A DNA stretch of 7,733 nt from Flavobacterium sp. GTDB lineage: Bacteria; Bacteroidota; Bacteroidia; Flavobacteriales; Flavobacteriaceae. The stretch covers positions 1 through 7,733 of the forward strand of contig JASLHL010000146.1 of NCBI GenBank assembly GCA_030152225.1, read 5' to 3'. Shown in pieces: positions 1-7,066 of this stretch. Both the position numbers and the translations under genes were made by a program. Each line of letters opens with the position of its first letter. The stretch's first letter is position 1. The notes below the pieces were generated by a model. It searched no databases, was not told the origin of the DNA, and saw nothing but the letters and a program-made list of their open reading frames with translations.

Positions 1-200
1 ACTTTTCTTACTTCTGGATGATTTGACAACCCTAAGTAATCATTGATACTCCAATTGATTACTTCTTTTCCATGAAACATCATACGATTTGATAAAGGTC
101 CCTCAAGTTTAGGAAAAACATAATATCCTTCAGCTTGTGACGCCCATTTTCCTAATGGTCCTTTATTCTTCTGTATTCTGTCAAATAAATCATTTACCAT
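1..200 (-). CDS. PLP-dependent alpha-oxoamine synthase-like enzyme (aminotransferase class I/II fold), N-terminal part only
   Basis: An open frame runs from ATG at 200-198 to the window edge and gives 66 codons of the N-terminus. It begins MVNDLFDRIQKNKGPLGKWA and contains N-D-Y-L-G at residues 53-57, followed by a His-Pro-Glu-Val stretch. The (N)-x-Y-L-G motif in this position is typical of the alpha-oxoamine synthase group, which includes 8-amino-7-oxononanoate synthase, 2-amino-3-ketobutyrate CoA ligase, serine palmitoyltransferase and cysteate acyltransferase. These PLP enzymes join an amino acid to an acyl-CoA or acyl-ACP with loss of CO2. The PLP lysine and the rest of the active site lie outside the window, so the substrate cannot be assigned. 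A candidate promoter lies 29 bp upstream. A terminator separates the gene from the upstream E1 gene, so it is probably a separate transcription unit. The family call is fairly secure; the exact reaction is not. Confidence 0.78.
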   Translation of the reverse strand, partial: MVNDLFDRIQKNKGPLGKWASQAEGYYVFPKLEGPLSNRMMFHGKEVINWSINDYLGLSNHPEVRK

Positions 201-228
201 AATATAACTATGTTTAAAAAAACAAATG

Positions 229-258
229 CAAAATTACTCATATTTTGTATGCTTTCAT
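229..258 (-). promoter_or_regulatory. Candidate flavobacterial promoter for the oxoamine-synthase-like gene
   Basis: On the minus strand TAATTTTG at 236-229 matches the Bacteroidota -7 consensus TAnnTTTG exactly. A one-mismatch -33 element (ATG for TTG, 258-256) lies 19 bp upstream. Transcription would start some 20 nt before the ATG at 200. The promoter sits between the E1 terminator (397-425) and the gene, which is where one is needed. A short inverted repeat GAGAATTTCTC (270-280) lies just upstream and may be chance in AT-rich DNA. The rest of 201-396 shows nothing I recognise. Confidence 0.45.
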
Positions 259-396
259 AATAAATTAGAGAGAATTTCTCCATTTATGGATTATTTTCTA
301 CTCCTCTTTTTTCAAAAACAACTATAATCTAATAATATACAAATTAAAAAAATAGTTTCAACACACACAATTTATAAGCTAAAATTATCAAATAAA

Positions 397-425
397 TAAA
401 AACCTCTCATAATGAGAGGTTTTTA
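397..425 (-). terminator. Rho-independent terminator of the 801-aa E1 gene
   Basis: A 13-bp perfect stem pairs 397-409 with 413-425 around a TAA loop; its core is ACCTCTCA/TGAGAGGT. Read on the minus strand it is followed by a T-rich tail. It begins 8 bp after the tandem TAA TAA stop codons of the E1 gene (436-431). The nearest gene on the other side also points left, so the hairpin serves the E1 gene. Confidence 0.85.
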
Positions 426-433
426 CACTATTA

Positions 434-2839
434 TTAATACAGTTTAGGAAATTTTACAGGATTTACTTCATGCATAATATCATAAACTTTTTCGTATACA
501 TCTTCTGCTGATGGTTTACTAAAGTAATCCCCATCTGTACTGTAGGCTGGTCTATGCTCTTTCGATGTTAAGGTTTGTGGATCGCTATCTAAATGACGGT
601 ATCCTTTTTGTACCTCAATAATTTGTTGCAACAGGTATGCAGACGCTCCTCCTGGTACATCTTCATCCACCACTAACAAGCGATTGGTCTTAGCCAAACT
701 CTTCACCACATCGTGGTTTAAATCGAATGGCAATAGGGATTGCGCATCGATAATTTCAACATCAATGCCAATTTCCATCAATTCTTTTGCCGCTTGTTCG
801 ATAATGCGCAAGGTTGATCCATAAGACACAATCGTTAAGTCACTTCCTTCTTTGATTGTTTCTACTACCCCAATTGGCGTTTTGAACGCACCAATATTGT
901 TTGGCATCTTCTCTTTCAAGCGATAGCCGTTCAAACACTCAATTAACAAGGCTGGCTCATCACTTTCTAATAGCGTATTGTAGAAACCAGCTGCTTTTGT
1001 CATATCACGTGGTACTAATACATGCATGCCTCGAATCGCGTTGATGATCATTCCCATGGGCGAACCTGAATGCCAGATTCCCTCCAAACGGTGGCCACGG
1101 GTACGAACGATTAAAGGTGCTTTTTGGCGCCCTACCGTACGATACTGCAACGTAGCTAAATCATCACTCATGATTTGAATAGCGTACAATAAATAATCTA
1201 AATATTGAATTTCAGCAATCGGACGTAATCCACGCATCGCCATACCGATTCCTTGACCTAAGATCGTTGCCTCGCGAATCCCTGTATCTGTCACACGCGC
1301 TTCGCCGTGTTTCTCTTGTAATCCTTCTAATCCTTGATTTACGTCTCCGATATTACCTGAATCTTCTCCAAAAACAGTTACATTTTTGTGATTTGCTAAG
1401 ATATAGTCGAAGTTATCGCGTAGGATCACACGTGCATCCACTTCTTCTGCATCAGCATCATAGGTTGGTGCTACTGCCTCTACGTATTGGGCTTTATCTT
1501 TGGAAGTTGAATATAAGTGTGAGCTATATTTCGGTTGTACGTTTTCGTAGTATTTCTCAATGAATTGCACCACTAACGCTTTGCTGCTTTCTTGAATAAG
1601 CAAACGCAATACTTTGCGCGCAGCCACCATTACATCACGGCGAATAGGCTCTTTTAACCCTTGTAAATCAGCGATATGTTTTTCAACAAATACTTTATTC
1701 GGACTTTGAGCAGCCACTTGTTGTAAAACAGCAACCAACTCGTCTCTTTCTGCAATAATGGGATCAAGGTATTTTTTCCAAGCCTCTTTTTTACCGTCAA
1801 GGACTTGTTTTTTCAAGTCTTTATCTAACGCATCTAGCTCTTCCGAAGTAGCGATATTGGCTTCGATCATCCAATTTCTCATTTGCAAGATACAATCTTG
1901 TTCTGCTTCCCAAGCTAAGCGCTCTTTAGTCTTATAACGTTCGTGAGATCCCGACGTTGAGTGTCCTTGAGGCTGTGTCAATTCTTGTACGTGAATTAAA
2001 ACAGGTACATGCTCTTCTCTAGCGATTTGAGCTGCTTTTGCATACGCTTCAACTAAAGCAGGATAATCCCATCCTTTTACACGTAAAATTTCATAGCCAT
2101 TTCCGTGCTCATCGCGTTGAAACCCTTTTAATATTTCAGAGATATTTTCTTTTGTTGTTTGGTATTTGGCGTGTACCGAGATTCCATATTGATCATCCCA
2201 AACACTCATAACCATCGGCACTTGTAGTACACCTGCTGCGTTAATTGTTTCAAAAAACAATCCTTCTGAAGTAGAAGCATTTCCAATTGTTCCCCAAGCT
2301 ACCTCATTTCCACTGATCGAAAATTGTTGGTCTTTATCTGCTTCAGGAATCGCTCTATAGTATTTTGACGCTTGCGCAAGTCCAAGTAAACGAGGCATTT
2401 GCCCTGCCGTTGGAGAGATATCTCCACTTGAATTTTTTTGTTCAGTTAATTTCTTCCAGTTTCCATTTTCGTCCAAACTGTGGGTAGCAAAATGCCCACC
2501 CATCTGACGTCCACCAGACATCGGATCATTTTCAATATTTGCATCACCGAATAAACCAGCGAAAAATTGTTGGATATTTAACTGACCAATTGCCATCATG
2601 AACGTTTGATCGCGGTAATACCCTGATCTAAAGTCTCCATTTTGAAAAGCCTTAGCCATAGCTAATTGTGGTACTTCCTTTCCATCTCCAAATATCCCAA
2701 ATTTAGCTTTTCCTGTTAACACTTCACGACGACCTAGTAAACTACATTCTCTACTGATCTTTGCAATTGTGTAATCTTGAATAACTTCTTTCTTAAAATC
2801 TTCAAAAGAAAGTGCTGTATTTTTTTTATTTTGACTCAT
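434..2839 (-). CDS. 2-oxoacid dehydrogenase E1 component, fused alpha and beta subunits (801 aa, atypical ThDP motif)
   Basis: This is a predicted cytoplasmic thiamine-diphosphate enzyme that decarboxylates a 2-oxoacid, perhaps a branched-chain one, and transfers the acyl group to a lipoyl E2. The alpha part (about 1-300) has the ThDP/Mg2+ region G186-N187-A188-S189...W214-D215-D216-Q-Y-G and Q-G-H293-S-T-S. A helical linker (about 300-465) is much longer than in the 661-aa paralogue. The beta part (about 467-790) has G-E-D (491-493), T-G-I-R-E523 and W-H590-S-G-S, matching the cofactor-contacting Glu and catalytic-loop His of E1 beta. The usual acidic residue and Asn that hold Mg2+ are replaced by N187 and D216, so substrate and even activity are less certain than for the paralogue. 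I chose ATG at 2839 (MSQNKKNTAL). The frame extends to a TTG at 2884, but that adds 15 unlikely hydrophobic residues. No E2 or E3 gene is adjacent. The gene has its own terminator and a candidate promoter at 3029-3058. Confidence 0.88.
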   Translation of the reverse strand: MSQNKKNTALSFEDFKKEVIQDYTIAKISRECSLLGRREVLTGKAKFGIFGDGKEVPQLAMAKAFQNGDFRSGYYRDQTFMMAIGQLNIQQFFAGLFGDANIENDPMSGGRQMGGHFATHSLDENGNWKKLTEQKNSSGDISPTAGQMPRLLGLAQASKYYRAIPEADKDQQFSISGNEVAWGTIGNASTSEGLFFETINAAGVLQVPMVMSVWDDQYGISVHAKYQTTKENISEILKGFQRDEHGNGYEILRVKGWDYPALVEAYAKAAQIAREEHVPVLIHVQELTQPQGHSTSGSHERYKTKERLAWEAEQDCILQMRNWMIEANIATSEELDALDKDLKKQVLDGKKEAWKKYLDPIIAERDELVAVLQQVAAQSPNKVFVEKHIADLQGLKEPIRRDVMVAARKVLRLLIQESSKALVVQFIEKYYENVQPKYSSHLYSTSKDKAQYVEAVAPTYDADAEEVDARVILRDNFDYILANHKNVTVFGEDSGNIGDVNQGLEGLQEKHGEARVTDTGIREATILGQGIGMAMRGLRPIAEIQYLDYLLYAIQIMSDDLATLQYRTVGRQKAPLIVRTRGHRLEGIWHSGSPMGMIINAIRGMHVLVPRDMTKAAGFYNTLLESDEPALLIECLNGYRLKEKMPNNIGAFKTPIGVVETIKEGSDLTIVSYGSTLRIIEQAAKELMEIGIDVEIIDAQSLLPFDLNHDVVKSLAKTNRLLVVDEDVPGGASAYLLQQIIEVQKGYRHLDSDPQTLTSKEHRPAYSTDGDYFSKPSAEDVYEKVYDIMHEVNPVKFPKLY

Positions 2840-3028
2840 CGCGTAACCTAATATTTTACAGGATACGAATATAAAATAATCCAAACAAAAAAGCTAATTT
2901 AAACTGCAGGAATATTGTGAATTAGCACACTATTATTTTGTTTTTTCCATACAAAAAGAGAAAAAAAAGTACGAATTTAAAAATCATATCTTAAAAAAAA
3001 GCTTTTGATTAATAAATCCTCAATACAA

Positions 3029-3058
3029 CAAAAGTAAAAAAGCCTTTGTTTATTCAAA
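3029..3058 (-). promoter_or_regulatory. Candidate promoter for the 801-aa E1 gene, overlapping the upstream terminator
   Basis: On the minus strand TTTG (3058-3055) is followed after 18 bp by TACTTTTG (3036-3029), an exact match to the Bacteroidota pattern TTTG-N17-20-TAnnTTTG. The -33 element lies in the hairpin of the preceding terminator and the -7 element in its T-tract. The transcript would have a leader of roughly 180 nt before the ATG at 2839. T-rich terminator tails can mimic the -7 motif, so this is an inference from pattern and spacing. Confidence 0.45.
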
Positions 3059-3071
3059 CAAAGGCTTTTTT
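3036..3071 (-). terminator. Rho-independent terminator of the E1-purC-nitroreductase operon
   Basis: A 16-bp perfect stem pairs 3036-3051 with 3056-3071 around a 4-nt loop. Its core is GCCTTTGTTT/AAACAAAGGC flanked by A and T runs. On the minus strand it starts 4 bp after the nitroreductase stop codon and ends in a run of T. Because the A/T flanks are symmetrical it could also stop transcripts from the other strand, but no plus-strand gene is nearby. Confidence 0.9.
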
Positions 3072-3075
3072 TAAT

Positions 3076-3711
3076 TTATTCTATAACAGTTAACATTGAG
3101 GCTAACGGGAATCTCACTTTTTTCATCGGCATAAGCCAATCATTTTCATGATCTCTTTCTCCTACTGCCAAAATGGTCACACTTTTTAATCCTTTTTTGT
3201 CTAGTCCTAAAAAGGCATCCAATTGATCATTGTAAAAACCTTCCATAGGAGAAGCGTCAATTTTCAATTCTGCAGCAGCAGCAATAGCCATTCCAAAAGC
3301 AATATACGCTTGTCTGGCTGCATGTTGAAATTGTTGCTCTGACGTTTGATTGGCAAAATTAGCTTTAATGCTATTTTTAAAATCATTCATCTCACCTTTT
3401 GGCAAGGCTCTAATCGCTTCCATATTGTCGAATACCGCATCCAAACGTTGATCTGTGTATTCATCCCAAGCTGCAAATACCAAAACATGCGAGCATTCTT
3501 TGATTTGCATTTGGTTCATGACAAGGGGAAACAATTGTTCTTTTACCGCTTGATTTTTGATTAAAATCATCTCAAAAGGTTGTAATCCTGAAGATGTAGG
3601 TGCTAAACGAGCTGCCTCGACAATTTGCATTACCTTTTCATCTTCTAGCTTTACAGCGCTATTATAGCGCTTTGTAGCATAACGCCACTTTAAATTATCT
3701 AATAACATCAT
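3076..3711 (-). CDS. Nitroreductase-family NAD(P)H-dependent oxidoreductase (NfsB-like)
   Basis: This 211-residue protein has the usual length and motifs of FMN-dependent nitroreductases that act as homodimers in the cytoplasm. Visible are R10 and A-T-K-R-Y (12-16) for phosphate/FMN contact, A-P-T-S-S-G-L-Q-P-F (37-46), the Ala-rich helix at 131-148, S-P-M-E-G-F (154-159), and G-E-R-D...N-D-W (184-192) near the C-terminus. Such enzymes reduce nitro compounds, quinones or flavins with NAD(P)H; the natural substrate cannot be read from sequence. Two in-frame ATGs (3711 and 3708) are possible starts differing by one Met. The gene follows purC by only 13 bp, and this gap contains the palindrome GTGAATTCAC (3712-3721). 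It is followed at once by a terminator, so it is probably the last gene of an operon. Confidence 0.9.
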   Translation of the reverse strand: MMLLDNLKWRYATKRYNSAVKLEDEKVMQIVEAARLAPTSSGLQPFEMILIKNQAVKEQLFPLVMNQMQIKECSHVLVFAAWDEYTDQRLDAVFDNMEAIRALPKGEMNDFKNSIKANFANQTSEQQFQHAARQAYIAFGMAIAAAAELKIDASPMEGFYNDQLDAFLGLDKKGLKSVTILAVGERDHENDWLMPMKKVRFPLASMLTVIE

Positions 3712-3724
3712 GTGAATTCACTTT

Positions 3725-4678
3725 TTAAATAGTAGCTAAAAAAGCCAATACATTTGTTTCTATTCGCTGGTTTATATCTTGGACATCCGCTTTTACGAAA
3801 GGTTCGCCTAAGATATGTTCGTACAACTCAATATAACGCGCTGAGATCGTTTGAATATACTCGTCTGACATTTCGGGTACTTGTTGTCCCTCTTTGCCTT
3901 GAAAGCCGTTGCCAATTAGCCATTGACGCACAAATTCTTTTGACAGTTGCTTTTGGGCTTCCCCTTTTGCTTGACGTTCTGCATACCCTTCAGCATAAAA
4001 GTAACGCGAAGAATCTGGCGTGTGAATTTCGTCAATTAAGACGATCTTCCCCTCTTTGGTTTTTCCAAACTCGTATTTGGTATCCACCAAGATCAAGCCT
4101 CGTTGTGCAGCAATCTCACTTCCTCTTTGATACAAAGCTCTTGTGTATTGCTCTAGAACAAGGTAATCCGCTTCTGACACAATGCCTCGAGCTAAGATAT
4201 CCTCTCTTGAGATATCCTCGTCGTGCAACCCAAGCGCTTCTTTTGTAGAAGGCGTAATAATCGGTTGTGGCAAGGCGTCGTTTTCATTCAATCCTTCAGG
4301 CAAGGTAACACCACACAATACTCGTTTTCCCGCTTTGTATTCTCTAGCAGCATGTCCAGCTAAATACCCGCGAATCACCATCTCCACTTTGAATGGCTCA
4401 CAAATGTGCCCTACGGCAACATTGGGATCAGGACTCGCAATTAACCAGTTGGGAACAATATCTTCCGTCATCTGCATGAAACGCGTAGCAATTTGATTCA
4501 GTATTTGTCCTTTATACGGAATCCCCTTAGGCATAATCACGTCAAAAGCAGATAAGCGATCCGTTGCAACCATAACTAAAACCTGATCGGCAATGGTGTA
4601 AACTTCTCTCACTTTTCCGTGATACACGCTTTTTTGGTTTGGAAATTTAAAATTAGTCTGTGTGATTGTGTTACTCAT
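3725..4678 (-). CDS. purC: Phosphoribosylaminoimidazole-succinocarboxamide synthase (SAICAR synthetase)
   Basis: PurC joins CAIR and L-aspartate using ATP to form SAICAR, a step of de novo purine synthesis in the cytoplasm. The 317-residue protein shows the family signatures in order: G-K-V-R-E-V-Y (21-27) in the nucleotide-binding N-terminal part, A-T-D-R-L-S-A-F-D (38-46), V-I-R-G-Y-L-A-G (101-108), K-Y-E-F-G (201-205), and [12 protein letters not shown] (214-225). The length fits the longer (about 300-aa) form rather than the roughly 240-aa E. coli type. Start ATG at 4678 gives the expected N-terminus. Its ribosome-binding region is A-rich without a clear Shine-Dalgarno, as is common in Bacteroidota. 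It lies 27 bp after the 661-aa E1 gene and 13 bp before the nitroreductase gene. No other pur gene is in the window and no purine riboswitch is visible upstream. Confidence 0.97.
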   Translation of the reverse strand: MSNTITQTNFKFPNQKSVYHGKVREVYTIADQVLVMVATDRLSAFDVIMPKGIPYKGQILNQIATRFMQMTEDIVPNWLIASPDPNVAVGHICEPFKVEMVIRGYLAGHAAREYKAGKRVLCGVTLPEGLNENDALPQPIITPSTKEALGLHDEDISREDILARGIVSEADYLVLEQYTRALYQRGSEIAAQRGLILVDTKYEFGKTKEGKIVLIDEIHTPDSSRYFYAEGYAERQAKGEAQKQLSKEFVRQWLIGNGFQGKEGQQVPEMSDEYIQTISARYIELYEHILGEPFVKADVQDINQRIETNVLAFLATI

Positions 4679-4705
4679 ATATTTCTGTTGTGTAGTTCTT
4701 TCTAT

Positions 4706-6691
4706 TTAGTACGCTAATAGATCTAAAAGCGCGGCCTCAAATCTACCTTTTGGTAAATATTGATCCTCTAAAGCTTTCACAAATGGGATAGCTGTTTCAA
4801 TACTCGCTACTCGTTTTACTGGAGCATCTAAGTATTCGAAGCAGTTTTCCATAATCATCGCTGATATATCACTTGCAATACCTCCAAACATGGTGTCTTC
4901 TTGCAAAATTATAACTTTATTTGTTTTCTTCACCGATTTGAAGATAGTTTCTTCATCTAAAGGTTGCAACGTACGCAAGTCAATTAAATCCGCTTGAATC
5001 TCCGGGTGTTTTTCTAGCGTTTCCATTGCCCAATGTACTCCTGCACCAAAAGAGATAATCGTTACATCTGCTCCTTCTTTGATCAAAGCTGCTTGACCAA
5101 ATGGAATGGTGTAGTAGTTGCTTGGCACCTCTTGGTAAATACTGCGGTACAACTGTTTGTGTTCGAAGAAAATAACTGGGTTTGGATCGTTAATAGCGGT
5201 ATTCATCAATCCTTTAGCATCCACTGGGAACGCTGGATAAACTACTTTTAATCCTGGTGTTTTTGTAAACCAAGCTTCGTTGGTTTGCGAGTGGAACGGT
5301 CCTGCTTGTGTACCTCCACCACATGGCATACGCACCACTACATCTGCTTTTTCATTCCAACGGTAGTGTACTTTTGCTAAATAGTTGACAATCGGGTTAA
5401 ATCCTGTTGATACGAAATCAGCAAACTGCATTTCCATAATTGCTTTTCCACCATTGATCGAATATCCCATGGCAGCAGAAACGATTGAACTCTCACAAAT
5501 TGGTGTATTGCGGATGCGCCCTTTACCAAATTGTTCAACGAAACCATCCGTTACTTTAAAAGCACCCCCGTATTCTGCAATATCTTGTCCCATAATGATT
5601 AGCTCTGGGTGTTTTTCAAAGGATTGTTTCAACCCTTCTGATATGGCGTCAATTAAGCGAATATTTTTTGTTTCTGTTCCTTGTTCTACGTGTTCGTAAG
5701 TAAAAGGAGCATACATATCGTTTAGCTCTGTTTCGTAGCTAGCTTCGATTACTTCCTCTTCTTGTGTGCGCTTCCAATCCGTGTCAATTTCCTTTTTGAA
5801 GGCCGCTCTGATTTCTTCGTCTATGGCATCTGTAAGCACACCGATTTCTTTCAGGTAAGCGCGGTAATTTTCAACTGGATCTTTTTTCTCCCACTCATCC
5901 ATTAATTCTTGTGGAACGTATTTTGTACCACTCGCCTCTTCGTGTCCTCGTCTTCTAAAAGTCAAGAACTCAACAAGAATTGGACGTGGGTTTTCACGCA
6001 TCGATTTCGCTAATGCATCGATTTTCGTATACACTTCCAAAATATCATTTCCATCGATAATATGGCTTTCCATTCCATATCCAATGCCGCGATCCGCTAA
6101 ATTCTTACAACGGTATTGCTCATTCGTTGGTGTAGACAAACCATAGCCGTTATTCTCGATCACGAATAATACAGGAAGTTCCCATACAGAAGCTACGTTT
6201 AATGCCTCGTGGAAATCTCCTTCCGAAGTAGCTCCTTCTCCTGTAAATACAGCCGTGATTTTCTTTTGCTCACGCAATTTATGTGCTAAAGCGATTCCGT
6301 CTGCCACACCTAATTGTGGACCTAAATGCGAAATCATCCCTACAATATTAAACTCTTGTGTCCCGAAGTGGAAAGAGCGATCTCTACCTTTTGTAAAACC
6401 ATTTCCCTTACCTTGCCATTGAGAGAACAAACGGTACAACGGAATATCTCTAGACGTGAAAACACTTAAATTACGGTGCATAGGCAACACATATTCATCG
6501 CGATCTAAAGCAGCTACAATACCCACCGATATTGCTTCTTGCCCAATTCCAGAAAACCATTTTGACACTTTTCCTTGACGGATTAAAATAAGCATCTTCT
6601 CTTCAATCATTCTTGGTTTCAATAGCCTTTTATACAAATCAAGTAACGTTTGATCTGATAGGTCTTTTCGGTTATAATCTATATGTTTCAT
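4706..6691 (-). CDS. 2-oxoacid dehydrogenase E1 component, fused alpha and beta subunits (661 aa, likely 2-oxoisovalerate type)
   Basis: This is a thiamine-diphosphate enzyme that decarboxylates a 2-oxoacid and acylates a lipoyl E2. The alpha half (1-about 320) carries a canonical cofactor motif G151-E152-G-A-T-S-E-G...E-N180-N181-G-Y-G, with the 29-residue spacing between Mg2+ ligands seen in branched-chain E1. It also has M-H-R-N (71-74) and R-R-R-G-H250-x3-S254, which matches the active-site loop. The beta half (about 344-661) has G-Q-D (368-370), N-T-P-I-C-E400 and G-P-F-H467-S-Q, matching the ThDP-contacting Glu and catalytic-loop His. The GEG form of the motif and overall look favour a branched-chain 2-oxoacid, but pyruvate or another substrate is not excluded. 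It is the first gene of a tight run with purC and the nitroreductase gene. Its start ATG at 6691 lies 18 bp after a candidate promoter. It is clearly related to, but shorter than, the E1 at 434-2839. Confidence 0.93.
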   Translation of the reverse strand: MKHIDYNRKDLSDQTLLDLYKRLLKPRMIEEKMLILIRQGKVSKWFSGIGQEAISVGIVAALDRDEYVLPMHRNLSVFTSRDIPLYRLFSQWQGKGNGFTKGRDRSFHFGTQEFNIVGMISHLGPQLGVADGIALAHKLREQKKITAVFTGEGATSEGDFHEALNVASVWELPVLFVIENNGYGLSTPTNEQYRCKNLADRGIGYGMESHIIDGNDILEVYTKIDALAKSMRENPRPILVEFLTFRRRGHEEASGTKYVPQELMDEWEKKDPVENYRAYLKEIGVLTDAIDEEIRAAFKKEIDTDWKRTQEEEVIEASYETELNDMYAPFTYEHVEQGTETKNIRLIDAISEGLKQSFEKHPELIIMGQDIAEYGGAFKVTDGFVEQFGKGRIRNTPICESSIVSAAMGYSINGGKAIMEMQFADFVSTGFNPIVNYLAKVHYRWNEKADVVVRMPCGGGTQAGPFHSQTNEAWFTKTPGLKVVYPAFPVDAKGLMNTAINDPNPVIFFEHKQLYRSIYQEVPSNYYTIPFGQAALIKEGADVTIISFGAGVHWAMETLEKHPEIQADLIDLRTLQPLDEETIFKSVKKTNKVIILQEDTMFGGIASDISAMIMENCFEYLDAPVKRVASIETAIPFVKALEDQYLPKGRFEAALLDLLAY

Positions 6692-6709
6692 AATTGGTTT
6701 TAAAGGGCA

Positions 6710-6741
6710 CTAAAATAAGGCTTAAATAGCAACTCTACAAA
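6710..6741 (-). promoter_or_regulatory. Candidate promoter of the E1-purC-nitroreductase operon
   Basis: On the minus strand TTTG (6741-6738) is followed after 20 bp by TATTTTAG (6717-6710), seven of eight matches to TAnnTTTG counting the free positions. Transcription would begin about 10 nt before the ATG at 6691, a short leader. A direct repeat lies directly upstream of the -33 element. The remainder of 6765-6947 shows no gene that I can support. Confidence 0.4.
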
Positions 6742-6744
6742 CTA

Positions 6745-6764
6745 ATTTACACAACATTTACACA
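6745..6764. repeat. Two copies of ATTTACACA spaced 11 bp, upstream of the operon promoter
   Basis: ATTTACACA occurs at 6745-6753 and again at 6756-6764, so equivalent bases face the same side of the helix. On the operon strand this reads TGTGTAAAT-GT-TGTGTAAAT and ends 3 bp before the candidate -33 TTTG. The position is typical of an activator or repressor site, but no factor can be named. Confidence 0.45.
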
Positions 6765-6947
6765 GGAGAAAGAATCGCGTTTTTACAGCTGATGCTTTTA
6801 CCTCAACTAGAGCGAAATCCCCCTGTGACCTCTTCTTTTTTCAACCGCTAAAAGAGCTGATTCTTACAATTTTATCTGCAAAAAATTTATTCTTAGCGTT
6901 AATATTCGTATCTTAGGAAATCGAATGTTAAACTTTAATTTTTTATT

Positions 6948-7052
6948 ATGGGAAAAGGAGATTTAAAAACAAGAAGAGGTAAAATAGTAAATAAATCATA
7001 TGGTCGCCGAAGACCTAGAAAGGCTAACAAACCCTCTTCACCTAAAGCATAA
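6948..7052 (+). CDS. 30S ribosomal protein Thx
   Basis: A 34-codon frame from ATG 6948-6950 to TAA 7050-7052 begins MGKGDLKTRRGKI and continues with S-Y-G-R-R-R-P-R-K. This matches the small basic ribosomal protein Thx first known from Thermus thermophilus (M-G-K-G-D-x-x-T-x-R-G-K-I...Y-G...R-P-R-K). Thx sits in the head of the 30S subunit and contacts 16S rRNA. About one third of the residues are Arg or Lys. The C-terminal tail after P-R-K (A-N-K-P-S-S-P-K-A) is a few residues longer than the Thermus protein. The gene stands alone, points away from the E1 operon, and is followed 14 bp later by a strong terminator, which supports it as a real expressed unit. It is too short for most gene finders. 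No clear TAnnTTTG promoter is visible; TATCTTAG at 6909-6916 (one mismatch) is the best candidate. Confidence 0.93.
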   Translation: MGKGDLKTRRGKIVNKSYGRRRPRKANKPSSPKA

Positions 7053-7066
7053 GTATTACATACAAT

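Noticed and set aside
1267..1563. Open frame on the plus strand inside the 801-aa E1 gene
   Set aside because: It lies wholly opposite a well-supported conserved gene, and its Leu/Arg-rich translation resembles no family. The same holds for the plus-strand frames at 3346-3564, 3754-4248, 4182-4496, 5033-5251 and 5385-5699.
2840..2884. N-terminal extension of the 801-aa E1 to a TTG at 2884
   Set aside because: It adds a hydrophobic stretch (MDYFIFVSCKILGYA) unlike a soluble E1, uses a rare start codon, and would place the start inside the likely leader. ATG at 2839 gives a normal polar N-terminus.
3712..3721. Palindrome GTGAATTCAC between purC and the nitroreductase gene as an operator
   Set aside because: It is only 10 bp, lies within the ribosome-binding region of a closely packed operon, and has no promoter beside it. 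Chance is likely.
6761..6827. CACAGG...CCTGTG inverted repeat as a structured RNA or riboswitch
   Set aside because: Only six base pairs across a 55-nt loop, no further nested pairing that I can see, and it lies upstream of the candidate promoter.
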